Position numbers and translations under genes: made by a program. A DNA stretch of 64,000 nucleotides, taken from Tepidicaulis marinus (GTDB lineage: Bacteria > Pseudomonadota > Alphaproteobacteria > Parvibaculales > Parvibaculaceae). The notes under the pieces were generated by a model. That model did no database searches. It was given only the letters and a program-made list of their open reading frames with translations, and was not told where the DNA came from. Position 1 is the first letter of the stretch, and each line of letters begins with the position of its first letter. The DNA lies in NCBI RefSeq assembly GCF_000739695.1, contig NZ_BBIO01000005.1, positions 1-64,000 on the forward strand, given 5' to 3'. Shown here piece after piece: positions 47,334-54,776 of the stretch.

Positions 47334-47834
47334 CTAGCGCGCGCGGCGCAGAGCTTCCAGGAGTTTGTTTTGCAGGGCGGGCGAGGCGGCTTGTTCCTCG
47401 CGCGCGGGCACCGTGCGGTTTACCCGCAAGCTCGCGGGCAATTGGCGCGAATGGGTGCGGGCGGCGACCTGAGCTTCCAGGCGTTCGGCCAGGTTGTTGC
47501 CGCTTTCCACCATCAAGGAAAGCTCGTCGGCAAGCGCCTTGGCTTTGGAATTGCCGGCCTCGATCTTACCGGTCACTTCATCGCCCACTTCCCGGGCGCG
47601 TTTCACGCGCTCGTCCAAATGATCGGCTGCCGTGCGCGAGGTATCGTGCAACTGGCCGACGGAGCGCTGCGCCAGATCGGTCGCCTTGTGCAAGGCGTCG
47701 ATCAGCTCGCGCATCCCGTCCTGCCCCGAGCGCAAGGCCCGCAGCTTGCGGTCCAGCACATAGCAGTAACAAATCGTGGCGACCAGAAGGACAGCCAGCA
47801 AACCTTCGAGAATGAGACCTGTGGGTATCGTCAT
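47334..47834 (-). CDS. DUF6468 membrane-anchored coiled-coil protein
   Basis: The 166-residue protein has one N-terminal membrane helix (GLILEGLLAVLLVATICYCYVLDRKLRALRSG) and a long heptad-rich region (about 35-125). This corresponds to DUF6468, a family I recall mainly from alphaproteobacterial flagellar clusters between fliM and motE. Its start overlaps the fliM stop by one base (TGATG), so the two are coupled. Function unknown; a link to FliM/C-ring or stator assembly is inferred from position. Confidence 0.78.
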   Translation of the reverse strand: MTIPTGLILEGLLAVLLVATICYCYVLDRKLRALRSGQDGMRELIDALHKATDLAQRSVGQLHDTSRTAADHLDERVKRAREVGDEVTGKIEAGNSKAKALADELSLMVESGNNLAERLEAQVAARTHSRQLPASLRVNRTVPAREEQAASPALQNKLLEALRRAR

Positions 47835-49027
47835 CAGACCGTCGCCCCTTCATTATTTAAAAGTCTGTTCTTGATCGATTGCTTGATGCCTTGATCGAGA
47901 CAGACCGCCACGTGATTGCCCATGCGCCCCATCCGGCCCGCCATCAGCGGAATGCCACCGCAGCGCATGCCGATCTGGTCTTGCGGGCCGTTGTTGAACA
48001 TGACCGTTTGGCCGACTTCCAGATTCATCACCTCGCGCAGCATCATCGGCTGCTCGTCGAGCACCGCGTCGATCTGCACTTTCGTGGACCAAAGCTCGGT
48101 CGCAAGGTGGCCTTCCCAAATGGAGTCGCGGCCGAACTTTTCCCCCATGAACATCTGCAAGAGCAGTTCGCGAATGGGCTCCAGCGTCGCGTAAGGCAGC
48201 AGCATTTCCAGCCGCCCGCCGCGGTCTTCCATATCGATGCGCAGCTTGACCAGGATCGCCGCATTGGCCGGGCGCGCAATGGCGGCAAAACGCGGGTTCG
48301 TTTCCATCCGGTCGAGCTCGAAATGCACCGGCGACAGCGGCTCGAAGGCGGTCTTGGCATCGGCGAGCACCACTTCGATCATCCGCTCCACGAGGGAAAG
48401 CTCGATGGTCGTATAAGGGCGCCCCTCGATCCGCATCGCCGCCGTGCCGCGCCGCCCGCCGAGCAGCACGTCCACGATCGAATAGATCAGATTGGAATCG
48501 ACCGTGAAGAGGCCGTAATTGTCCCATTCCTCCGCCCGGAACACCGACAGGATCGCGGGGAGCGGAATGGAGTTCAGATAATCGCCGAAACGGATGGAAG
48601 AGATATTGTCGAGGCTGACTTCCACATTGTCGGACGTAAAATTACGCAGGCTCGTCGTCATCAGCCGGACAAGGCGGTCGAAAACGATTTCCAGCATCGG
48701 CAGGCGTTCATAAGACACCAGCGCCGAGTTGATGATGGCGCGGATACCGCTGCGCTCGGCCGCATCGTTCTCGTCGATCTCGAAGCCCAGAAGGCTGTCG
48801 ATCTCGTCCTGATTGAGCACGCGTTCGGCAGCGCCCGCTTTGACCATGGGCGTGTCGCCGGCAGAAGCGGCGGCAGGCGCGGCATCTTCAGCGCCCTCCC
48901 CATCGTCTTCTTCCGCCATCGCAGCCCATTCGGCGGCCATCGCCTCTTCATCGACGTCGTCGCCGCCTGCAGCTTCCGCTTCCCAGGCAGCGGCCAGCTC
49001 TTCCTGATCCAGATCTTCGTCAGCCAT
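47834..49027 (-). CDS. fliM: Flagellar motor switch protein FliM
   Basis: The 397-residue C-ring protein has the CheY-binding motif LNQDEIDSLL at 71-80 instead of near the N-terminus. It is preceded by an acidic Ala/Glu/Trp-rich extension containing two similar units, LAAAWEAEAAGGDDVDEEA and MAAEWAAMAEEDDGEGAEDA. The middle domain (SIRFGDYLNSIPLPAI, LLGGRRG) and C-terminal SpoA domain (LNLEVGQTVMFNN..GQ-type) are normal. FliG and FliN are not in the window. Confidence 0.96.
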   Translation of the reverse strand: MADEDLDQEELAAAWEAEAAGGDDVDEEAMAAEWAAMAEEDDGEGAEDAAPAAASAGDTPMVKAGAAERVLNQDEIDSLLGFEIDENDAAERSGIRAIINSALVSYERLPMLEIVFDRLVRLMTTSLRNFTSDNVEVSLDNISSIRFGDYLNSIPLPAILSVFRAEEWDNYGLFTVDSNLIYSIVDVLLGGRRGTAAMRIEGRPYTTIELSLVERMIEVVLADAKTAFEPLSPVHFELDRMETNPRFAAIARPANAAILVKLRIDMEDRGGRLEMLLPYATLEPIRELLLQMFMGEKFGRDSIWEGHLATELWSTKVQIDAVLDEQPMMLREVMNLEVGQTVMFNNGPQDQIGMRCGGIPLMAGRMGRMGNHVAVCLDQGIKQSIKNRLLNNEGATV

Positions 49028-49042
49028 TCGCCAAATCCACCC

Positions 49043-49564
49043 TTACTGAACGATCACTTCACGGAACAGAACATCGGTCACCTTGACCGGACGCGCGGCG
49101 AGATTGACCCGCCGCAAAAGTTCCTGACGCAGCAGGAACATGCCCGCAGAACCTTGAAAATCTTCCGGGCGCAATTCGCGCAGATAGACCTGAAAGCCGT
49201 CCACCACGCGCGGCATCACCATTTCCAGATGCTCCATACCGTCTTCATTCGCCAGTTCCAGCGAGACGCGCAGTTTGAGATAGCGTGTCGGCCCGCCGCT
49301 CGGCGAGGAAAGGTTCACGAGAAATTCGGGCAAATCGTAGAAGACGGGCTCGCCCTCTTCGATCAGCGAAACTTCCACCTCTCCTTCCGCGCCGCCCGAA
49401 GCGCTGCCGCCGGAAAGAAAAAAAGCATATGCGCCGTAGCCAAGCCCCCCGACGGCCAGCAGCGGCAGAATGATGTAAAGCACGAGAAACTTGCCGCTCA
49501 GCTTCTTGCGGGCAGGTTCGCCTTCGCCCTCGGCAGTTTCCGTATCCAGATCGATGTCGCTCAT
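49043..49564 (-). CDS. fliL: Flagellar basal-body-associated protein FliL
   Basis: The 173-residue protein has a single membrane helix (FLVLYIILPLLAVGGLGYGAYAFFL, about 27-51) and the FliL periplasmic domain: FYDLPEFLVNLSSPSGGPTRYLKLRVSLEL, LREL. FliL rings surround stator units and improve their function. It heads the minus-strand fliL-fliM-DUF6468-motE operon and is divergent from flgF. Confidence 0.94.
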   Translation of the reverse strand: MSDIDLDTETAEGEGEPARKKLSGKFLVLYIILPLLAVGGLGYGAYAFFLSGGSASGGAEGEVEVSLIEEGEPVFYDLPEFLVNLSSPSGGPTRYLKLRVSLELANEDGMEHLEMVMPRVVDGFQVYLRELRPEDFQGSAGMFLLRQELLRRVNLAARPVKVTDVLFREVIVQ

Positions 49565-49657
49565 AACATCTTCTTCCTATGTGCGATCTTCAGCGCCCGT
49601 TTCCCGGCCGGACCTTCCCCGCGGGTCTGAAACTTTCTGAATTCTGACCGTCTTTGG

Positions 49658-49672
49658 TTAATGAAGTCTTTT
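49658..49672 (-). promoter_or_regulatory. Partial CtrA-type box upstream of fliL
   Basis: TTAA-TGAAGTC-TTTT keeps one perfect half of the TTAA-N7-TTAA box, about 95 bases before the fliL start. In Caulobacter fliLM is a CtrA target, which makes the half-site worth noting. Confidence 0.35.
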
Positions 49673-49675
49673 GTT

Positions 49676-49690
49676 CGGCAAATCTTGCCG
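49676..49690. promoter_or_regulatory. FlbD-type enhancer dyad (CGGCAA-N3-TTGCCG)
   Basis: CGGCAA-ATC-TTGCCG is a perfect 6+3+6 dyad about 75-90 bases upstream of the flgF sigma-54 promoter, with another TTGCCGG half-site near 49715. The placement suits an NtrC-type activator such as FlbD; the match to the Caulobacter ftr element is from memory. Confidence 0.6.
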
Positions 49691-49765
49691 GGTCGAGTTT
49701 TCCGTGCGCCGGTCCTTGCCGGGTGGTGTTATTCTTATGCCGTTGATTTTCAACGAAAATTTCTT

Positions 49766-49781
49766 TGGCACGCCCTCTGCA
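49766..49781 (+). promoter_or_regulatory. Sigma-54 promoter of flgF operon
   Basis: TGGCACGCCCTCTGCA has the GG and GC dinucleotides with exactly 10 bases between them, matching the -24/-12 consensus. Transcription would start near 49792, about 45 bases before flgF. Confidence 0.85.
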
Positions 49782-49836
49782 AATGATCCGGCGAAGCAGA
49801 CCGCGGACCTGTCCGCAGAATGCATTGGGTGTGAAA

Positions 49837-50571
49837 ATGGAAAACGCATTACTGATCGGCTTGACCCGTCAGATGACCCTGAAAAGGGAAATGGCGCTTG
49901 TCGCCAACAATCTGGCGAACATGAACACGACCGGCTTCAAAGCCGAGCAACCGCTATTTGAGGAATACCTCATGCCGGTTGCCCGCGATGACTCGCCGAA
50001 CAAACGCCTTTCCTTCGTGCTCGACCGGGGCGTTCAGCGCAATCTGGCCGATGGCGGCCTGAAAACCACGGACAACCCGATGGATTTCGCCATTTCCGGC
50101 GACGGGTTCTTCAAGGTTCAGACGCCCGAAGGCATCCGCTACACGCGGAACGGCCATTTTCAGCTCGACGGCACGGGCCGCCTGGTAACCGATAACGGCC
50201 ACCCGCTGCTGGCGGAAGGCGATGCGCCCGTTTTCTTTTCCACCGAGGAAACCGAAATCGAAGTGGCCGCCGACGGCACCATTTCCACCGAACTTGGCGA
50301 GCGCGGAAAAATCACCGTCGTTGCCTTCGACAATCCCCGCGACATGAAGAAGACGGGGAACAATATGTTCGAAACCGACCAGCCGGAAATCGAAGCGGAA
50401 GGCACGCGCATCATTCAAGGCGCGCTTGAAAGCTCCAACGTCCAGGCAATCGAGGAAATGACGCGCATGATCGATGTCCTGCGCTCTTACACCTCCGCCT
50501 CCAAACTCGTCGAACAAGCAGATGAAATGAAACGCCGTGCCATCCAGGAATTGGGCGGTCGCAACAATTAA
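49837..50571 (+). CDS. flgF: Flagellar proximal rod protein FlgF
   Basis: The 244-residue rod protein begins MENALLIGLTRQMTLKREMALVANNLANMNTTGFKAEQ and ends with the paired helix ESSNVQAIEEMTRMIDVLRSYTSASKLVEQ. Central DFAISGDGFFKVQTPEGIRYTRNGHFQLD is typical. The ATG matches the family; a GTG two codons upstream is also possible. It heads flgF-flgG-flgA-flgH. Confidence 0.96.
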   Translation: MENALLIGLTRQMTLKREMALVANNLANMNTTGFKAEQPLFEEYLMPVARDDSPNKRLSFVLDRGVQRNLADGGLKTTDNPMDFAISGDGFFKVQTPEGIRYTRNGHFQLDGTGRLVTDNGHPLLAEGDAPVFFSTEETEIEVAADGTISTELGERGKITVVAFDNPRDMKKTGNNMFETDQPEIEAEGTRIIQGALESSNVQAIEEMTRMIDVLRSYTSASKLVEQADEMKRRAIQELGGRNN

Positions 50572-50614
50572 CGGGCGCGCCCGGAACGGATTGAACGGAT
50601 AGAAAGGTCAAGCC

Positions 50615-51400
50615 ATGCAATCTCTCAGCATCGCAGCCACAGGCATGATGGCCCAGCAGCTCAATGTCGAGGTCATCTCGAACAACATCGCCAATATGAG
50701 CACCTCCGGCTTCAAGCGCCAGCGCGCGGAGTTTCAGGATCTGCTTTATCAGAACCTGCGCCGTGTCGGCTCTGCCTCCTCGGATGCAGGCACCGTCGTC
50801 CCCGCGGGCGTTCAAGTCGGCCTCGGTGTGAAAACCGGTTCGGTTTACCGTATCACCACGCAGGGCAATCTCGACAACACCGAAGCCCCGCTCGATATCG
50901 CGATCCAGGGCCGCGGCTATTTCCGGGTGGATTTGCCCAACGGTGAAACGGCTTACACCCGCGCGGGTAACTTCTCGCGCGACCCGAACGGCCAGATCGT
51001 CACTTCCGACGGTTATGTCGTTCAGCCCGGTATCACCATTCCCGAAGACGCGATCGACATCACGATCAACGCGCAGGGCCAGGTGCAGGCCACGCTGCAG
51101 GGCGAGACGGACCCCGTGATCGTCGGCCAGTTCGACCTTGCCACTTTCGCCAACGCTCCGGGCCTCGATCCCATCGGCGACAATTATTTCGTGGAAACCG
51201 CCGCGTCCGGCGCCCCCAATATCGGCGCGCCCGGCGATCAGGGCTACGGCACCTTGCTGCAGAAATTCCTCGAAACCTCGAACGTCAACGCGGTGAGCGA
51301 AATCAGCTCTCTCATTACCGCCCAGCGCGCTTATGAGATGAACGCCAAAGTCATCACCGCTTCGGATGAAATGATGTCCGTCACCTCCAACCTTCGCTAA
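50615..51400 (+). CDS. flgG: Flagellar distal rod protein FlgG
   Basis: The 261-residue protein forms the distal rod. It begins MQSLSIAATGMMAQQLNVEVISNNIANMSTSGFKRQRAEFQDLLYQ and has PLDIAIQGRGYFRVDLPNGETAYTRAGNFSRDPNGQIV, with the terminal helix ETSNVNAVSEISSLITAQRAYEMNAKVI. It is highly conserved, so this call is firm. AGAAAGG precedes the ATG. Confidence 0.98.
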   Translation: MQSLSIAATGMMAQQLNVEVISNNIANMSTSGFKRQRAEFQDLLYQNLRRVGSASSDAGTVVPAGVQVGLGVKTGSVYRITTQGNLDNTEAPLDIAIQGRGYFRVDLPNGETAYTRAGNFSRDPNGQIVTSDGYVVQPGITIPEDAIDITINAQGQVQATLQGETDPVIVGQFDLATFANAPGLDPIGDNYFVETAASGAPNIGAPGDQGYGTLLQKFLETSNVNAVSEISSLITAQRAYEMNAKVITASDEMMSVTSNLR

Positions 51401-51429
51401 CGCTTAACCCCGGCGCGAGGAGACACACG

Positions 51430-52428
51430 ATGAAAACGACCGTGAAAAAATCAGCACTCGGGAAAATCGCGGCCCTCGGCCTGACGGGTTTTCTCGCCTT
51501 CACGCTGCCCGCCTCGGACGCCGACGCCGCGCGGCTGAAGTCGGACGTCATCGTCTCGGGAAGCGAAATCACGCTGGGCGATATTTTTGACGAGGCGGGC
51601 GCCGCCAGCGGTGTCGTCATCGCCGAAAGCCCCGTGCCGGGCCTGACCGACACGCTCTCCGTTTCGCGGATCAGCGCGGCGGCGCGGCGCAACGGCCTCG
51701 ATTGGCGCAACCGCGACGGGCTGACCCATATCTCCGTCAAACGCACCGGCCTGCCCGTCGGCACCGAAGAAGTGCGCGATGTGCTGGCTCAGGCACTCGC
51801 CTCCCGCTTCCCGGCCATCTCCGGCTCGGGCGTGCTGGAAGTGGAAATCGCGCCGGGCAGCGCGCCGATCCTGGTGGCGGAAGGCGAAATACCGAGCGTC
51901 TCCGTCGACCGCTACAGTGTCGATACGGGCAGCGGCCGTTTCGTCGCCCTGCTGCGCGCGCCCGCAAACGACCCCGCTGCCCCGGTGCGCCGGGTAATGG
52001 GCCGGGCCTATCCGGCCCTCGATGTGCCGGTGCTCACCAATCAGAAATCCGGCGGCGAGCTTATCCGCGCCTCCGACATCGAATGGATGCGCGTGCCGCT
52101 GACGCGGCTCGGGCAAAACATGATCACGGATATGAACAAGCTCGTGGGCATGACGCCGCGCAACGGCATCCGCCCCGGCCGTCCGATCCGCGCCTCGGAT
52201 GTGGAAACGCCCGTCGTCGTGGAGAAAAGCTCGCTCGTCAACGTCACGTTCAAAAGCGGTGCCATGGTGCTGAGCACCCGCGGCACGGCGCTGAACGCGG
52301 GCGCTGTCGGCGACACGATCGGCATCTTGAACGACCGCTCGCGGCGCACCATTCAGGCCGTCGTCACCGGGCCCGGCCAAGCGGTGGTCGGCTCGAACGA
52401 TCCCGTCCGCCTCGTATCGGCGCAGTAA
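51430..52428 (+). CDS. flgA: Flagellar P-ring assembly chaperone FlgA
   Basis: The 332-residue periplasmic protein has a signal peptide (IAALGLTGFLAFTLPASDADA) and the C-terminal SAF/FlgA region: VPVLTNQKSGGELIRASDIEWMRVPL, LVGMTPRNGIRPGRPIRASDVETPVVVEKSSLVNVTFKSGAMVLSTRGTALNAGAVGDTIGILN. It helps build the P ring from FlgI. It is longer than E. coli FlgA, with an extra N-terminal domain as usual in Alphaproteobacteria. Confidence 0.94.
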   Translation: MKTTVKKSALGKIAALGLTGFLAFTLPASDADAARLKSDVIVSGSEITLGDIFDEAGAASGVVIAESPVPGLTDTLSVSRISAAARRNGLDWRNRDGLTHISVKRTGLPVGTEEVRDVLAQALASRFPAISGSGVLEVEIAPGSAPILVAEGEIPSVSVDRYSVDTGSGRFVALLRAPANDPAAPVRRVMGRAYPALDVPVLTNQKSGGELIRASDIEWMRVPLTRLGQNMITDMNKLVGMTPRNGIRPGRPIRASDVETPVVVEKSSLVNVTFKSGAMVLSTRGTALNAGAVGDTIGILNDRSRRTIQAVVTGPGQAVVGSNDPVRLVSAQ

Positions 52429-52495
52429 ACGCGTGTTTCCAGGAATTCGCCATCAAGGCGCCGCCGACCCGGCGCCCGGCAAAGGAGCCAAAGCC

Positions 52496-53266
52496 ATGTT
52501 CCATCCCTCCGCCTCCCTCGCCGCGCGCCTGCGCACCGGCCTTGCCGTCGCATTGATGGGCGCCAGCCTGGCCGCCTGCAGCGCCGCCGACCGTCTGGCC
52601 AATGTCGGCAAACCGCCGCCGCTGAACCCGATCGAGAACCCCGCCTCGCAGCCCGGCTATAAACCCGTGACGATGCCCATGCCGGCGCCCGAACAGGTGG
52701 TCTATCAGCCCAATTCGCTGTGGCGTTCCGGCTCGCGGGCCTTCTTCAAGGATCAGCGCGCCTCGCGTGTCGGCGACATTCTGACGGTCAATATCGACAT
52801 CACCGACCGCGCGCGGGTCAATAACAGCACGACGCGCACGCGCTCCAATTCCGAAGACGCCAATGTGGGCGCGCTTCTGGGCTATGAATCCGCGCTCGGG
52901 AAAATTCTCCCCGAAGCCGTGGACCCCGACAATCTGGCCGAGTTCGGCAGCGACAGTTCGAGCCAGGGCACCGGCACGGTGAACCGGCGTGAAGAAGTGA
53001 CGCTCACCGTTGCCGCCGTCGTCTCGCAGGTGCTGCCCAACGGCAACCTCGTGATCGAGGGGCGCCAGGAAGTCCGGGTCAATTTCGAAGTACGTGAACT
53101 GCTCATCGCGGGCGTCGTCCGCCCCGAGGATATTTCCGCCACCAACACGATCCAGCACACCCAGATCGCAGAGGCGCGGGTTTCCTACGGCGGGCGCGGC
53201 CAGCTGACCGATGTGCAGCAGCCCCGCTACGGCCAGCAGGTTTACGACATCATCATGCCGTTCTGA
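52496..53266 (+). CDS. flgH: Flagellar L-ring lipoprotein FlgH
   Basis: The 256-residue outer-membrane lipoprotein has a lipobox in GASLAACSA. The FlgH core includes SLWRSGSRAFFKDQRASRVGDILTVNIDITDRARVNNSTTR and NGNLVIEGRQEVRVNFEVRELLIAGVVRPEDISATNTI. AAGGAG lies about 9 bases before the ATG. It is the last gene of the flgFGAH run. Confidence 0.97.
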   Translation: MFHPSASLAARLRTGLAVALMGASLAACSAADRLANVGKPPPLNPIENPASQPGYKPVTMPMPAPEQVVYQPNSLWRSGSRAFFKDQRASRVGDILTVNIDITDRARVNNSTTRTRSNSEDANVGALLGYESALGKILPEAVDPDNLAEFGSDSSSQGTGTVNRREEVTLTVAAVVSQVLPNGNLVIEGRQEVRVNFEVRELLIAGVVRPEDISATNTIQHTQIAEARVSYGGRGQLTDVQQPRYGQQVYDIIMPF

Positions 53267-53351
53267 TCCGTCAGAACCCGTTTCAAAGGGAGGACCGCCT
53301 CACGAAACACGACACCCATTTTTACACACCACACACCACACACCCAAAGAA

Positions 53352-53377
53352 AAACGCGGCTCACCTGAGCCGCGTTT
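53352..53377. terminator. Bidirectional terminator between flgH and dksA
   Basis: AAACGCGGCTCA and TGAGCCGCGTTT form a 12-bp stem with a 2-base centre, flanked by A-rich and T-containing sequence. It lies between two convergent genes. Confidence 0.82.
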
Positions 53378-53423
53378 CCTCTTTCGGGCAAGGCGTTCAA
53401 AGCCTTGCCGAATGCCTTCACAC

Positions 53424-53840
53424 TTAATCGTCGCGATAGACCTTCTCGCGCTTCTCGTGGCGCTCCTGCGCCTCGATCGACAAGGTGGCGATGGGCCGCG
53501 CATCCAGCCTCTTCAGGCTGATCGGTTCTCCCGTCTCCTCGCAATAGCCGTAAGTGCCTTCCTCGATCCGGCGCAGCGCGGAATCGATTTTGGAAATCAG
53601 TTTGCGCTGCCTGTCACGGGTGCGCAGCTCAAGCGCGCGCTCCGTTTCACTCGACGCGCGGTCGGCGATATCGGGATGATGACCGGAATCGTCCTGCAAA
53701 TGCTGCAAGGTTTCCTTGTTTTCGCGCAGAATGTCGTCCTTCCAAGCGAGCAACTTTTGCCGGAAATACTCCTGTTGACGCTTGTTCATGAACGGTTCGT
53801 CATCAGACGGTACATACCCTTTTGGTAACCGAACGCTCAT
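53424..53840 (-). CDS. dksA: DksA-family RNA polymerase regulator without a zinc finger
   Basis: The 138-residue protein has the DksA coiled coil with acidic tip residues (LQDDSGHHPDIADRASSETERALELRTRDRQRKLISKIDSALRRIEEGTYGYC). DksA binds the secondary channel of RNA polymerase and, with ppGpp, adjusts rRNA and amino-acid promoters. Of the four zinc cysteines only Cys100 remains; the other places hold Thr103, Ser121 and Ala124. Zinc-free DksA forms are known in other bacteria and can be redox-insensitive. It is convergent with flgH. Confidence 0.93.
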   Translation of the reverse strand: MSVRLPKGYVPSDDEPFMNKRQQEYFRQKLLAWKDDILRENKETLQHLQDDSGHHPDIADRASSETERALELRTRDRQRKLISKIDSALRRIEEGTYGYCEETGEPISLKRLDARPIATLSIEAQERHEKREKVYRDD

Positions 53841-54003
53841 GAGCCCTGCTCTCTCCTTCTCGACGCGATCTCCCCCCGCGTAAAAGCGGCTGGAGTATAG
53901 GTAGAGCCCCGACGATTCTCAATATCGGGACGAAATGCTGGTTTACGTACGGGCCAGCCGGGCTTCTTTAGCCATAATCCCGTGACATGTCGGTGAAAAA
54001 TGG

Positions 54004-54027
54004 CCCTTAAGCAAGAAATTTTAAGGG
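54004..54027 (-). terminator. AT-rich inverted repeat downstream of fliX
   Basis: CCCTTAA and TTAAGGG are separated by 10 bases (AT-rich), right at the fliX 3' end. It may end transcription weakly; its TTAA words are 10 bases apart and so do not make a CtrA box. Confidence 0.4.
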
Positions 54028-54028
54028 G

Positions 54029-54451
54029 TTAGCGCCCGAATTTTGCCAGCTCCACCCGGGCGCGCAGTTCGATATGGTCCAAAACCTCGCAAAGCTGCGG
54101 GTCGGCGACCTGATCGCGCTGGCGCTCCACAATGCTCAAAAGCCGGGTGAGTTTGGGACCGGGCACCTGGCCGCTGAGAAGACCGAGCTTGATCTCATCG
54201 AGAATATCGAGGATTTCCTCGCCCCGTGCGACGGCGCGGCGCTTACCGCCTTTAAAATCGCCCACCGTATCGGCGCCCTGCACGGCCAGCAGCGCATCGA
54301 GCGCCGCCAGAGGACCGCTGCCGGCGGCCGCCCGGGCCGGGGCCGCATCGCTGGCGCCCGAGGGTTGAAAGACAGCGCCGGAGGCGGAAGATTTTCCTGC
54401 CCGCGGCGCGCTGCCGCTCGTGCCGATCTGTGTTCTGCTGCCCACTTTCAT
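54029..54451 (-). CDS. fliX: Flagellar assembly regulator FliX
   Basis: The 140-residue protein has a disordered Ala/Ser/Gly-rich N-terminal half and the FliX C-terminal region: DTVGDFKGGKRRAVARGEEILDILDEIKLGLLSGQVPGPKLTRLLSIVERQR, LDHIELRARVELAKF. In Caulobacter FliX is a switch that couples early basal-body assembly to FlbD and so to sigma-54 flagellar genes. Divergence from flgI is the Caulobacter order. A CtrA-type box lies 110 bases upstream. Confidence 0.93.
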   Translation of the reverse strand: MKVGSRTQIGTSGSAPRAGKSSASGAVFQPSGASDAAPARAAAGSGPLAALDALLAVQGADTVGDFKGGKRRAVARGEEILDILDEIKLGLLSGQVPGPKLTRLLSIVERQRDQVADPQLCEVLDHIELRARVELAKFGR

Positions 54452-54560
54452 GATCTAGCCCTGCTACCCGAACCTTGTTTCCACCCCGGCGGATGCCGGC
54501 TAACTGCCTGCCGGAAAAGCGCAATTCCGGCCATGTTCGGGGAATCCTGCGCCAGAGCAT

Positions 54561-54575
54561 TTAACATGACGTTAA
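54561..54575 (-). promoter_or_regulatory. CtrA-type box upstream of fliX
   Basis: TTAA-CATGACG-TTAA matches TTAA-N7-TTAA exactly, with a further TTAA 3 bases on. fliX is a CtrA-controlled gene in Caulobacter. Confidence 0.72.
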
Positions 54576-54621
54576 GGTTAAATGGCGCCAGGCAAATTTT
54601 ACCGCCCAGGCCCGGCGTTTC

Positions 54622-54668
54622 TTGCCCTGCGGGCAAATTAAGGCCGTCCGGACATTGCCTCACGGCAA
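54622..54668. promoter_or_regulatory. Pair of TTGCC/GGCAA dyads upstream of flgI
   Basis: TTGCCC-TGC-GGGCAA (54622-54636) and TTGCC-TCAC-GGCAA (54655-54668) lie 53-100 bases before the flgI sigma-54 promoter. They use the same half-site word as the flgF dyad but in the opposite arm order. Confidence 0.5.
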
Positions 54669-54720
54669 GAAAGAATAAGAAAAAACAATAAGTTATGGAA
54701 ATACATCACCGCAAACGACT

Positions 54721-54735
54721 TGGCACGCATTTCGC
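54721..54735 (+). promoter_or_regulatory. Sigma-54 promoter of flgI operon
   Basis: TGGCACGCATTTCGC has GG and GC exactly 10 bases apart. Transcription would start near 54747, which favours the ATG at 54777 over the one at 54756. Confidence 0.82.
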
Positions 54736-54776
54736 TTCCCTTCAGACAGAAATTCATGCGCGGAGTGCAGCAACCG

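Noticed and set aside
54004-54027. CtrA box at the fliX 3' end
   Set aside because: The TTAA words are 10 bases apart, not 7, and the site is downstream of both neighbouring genes.
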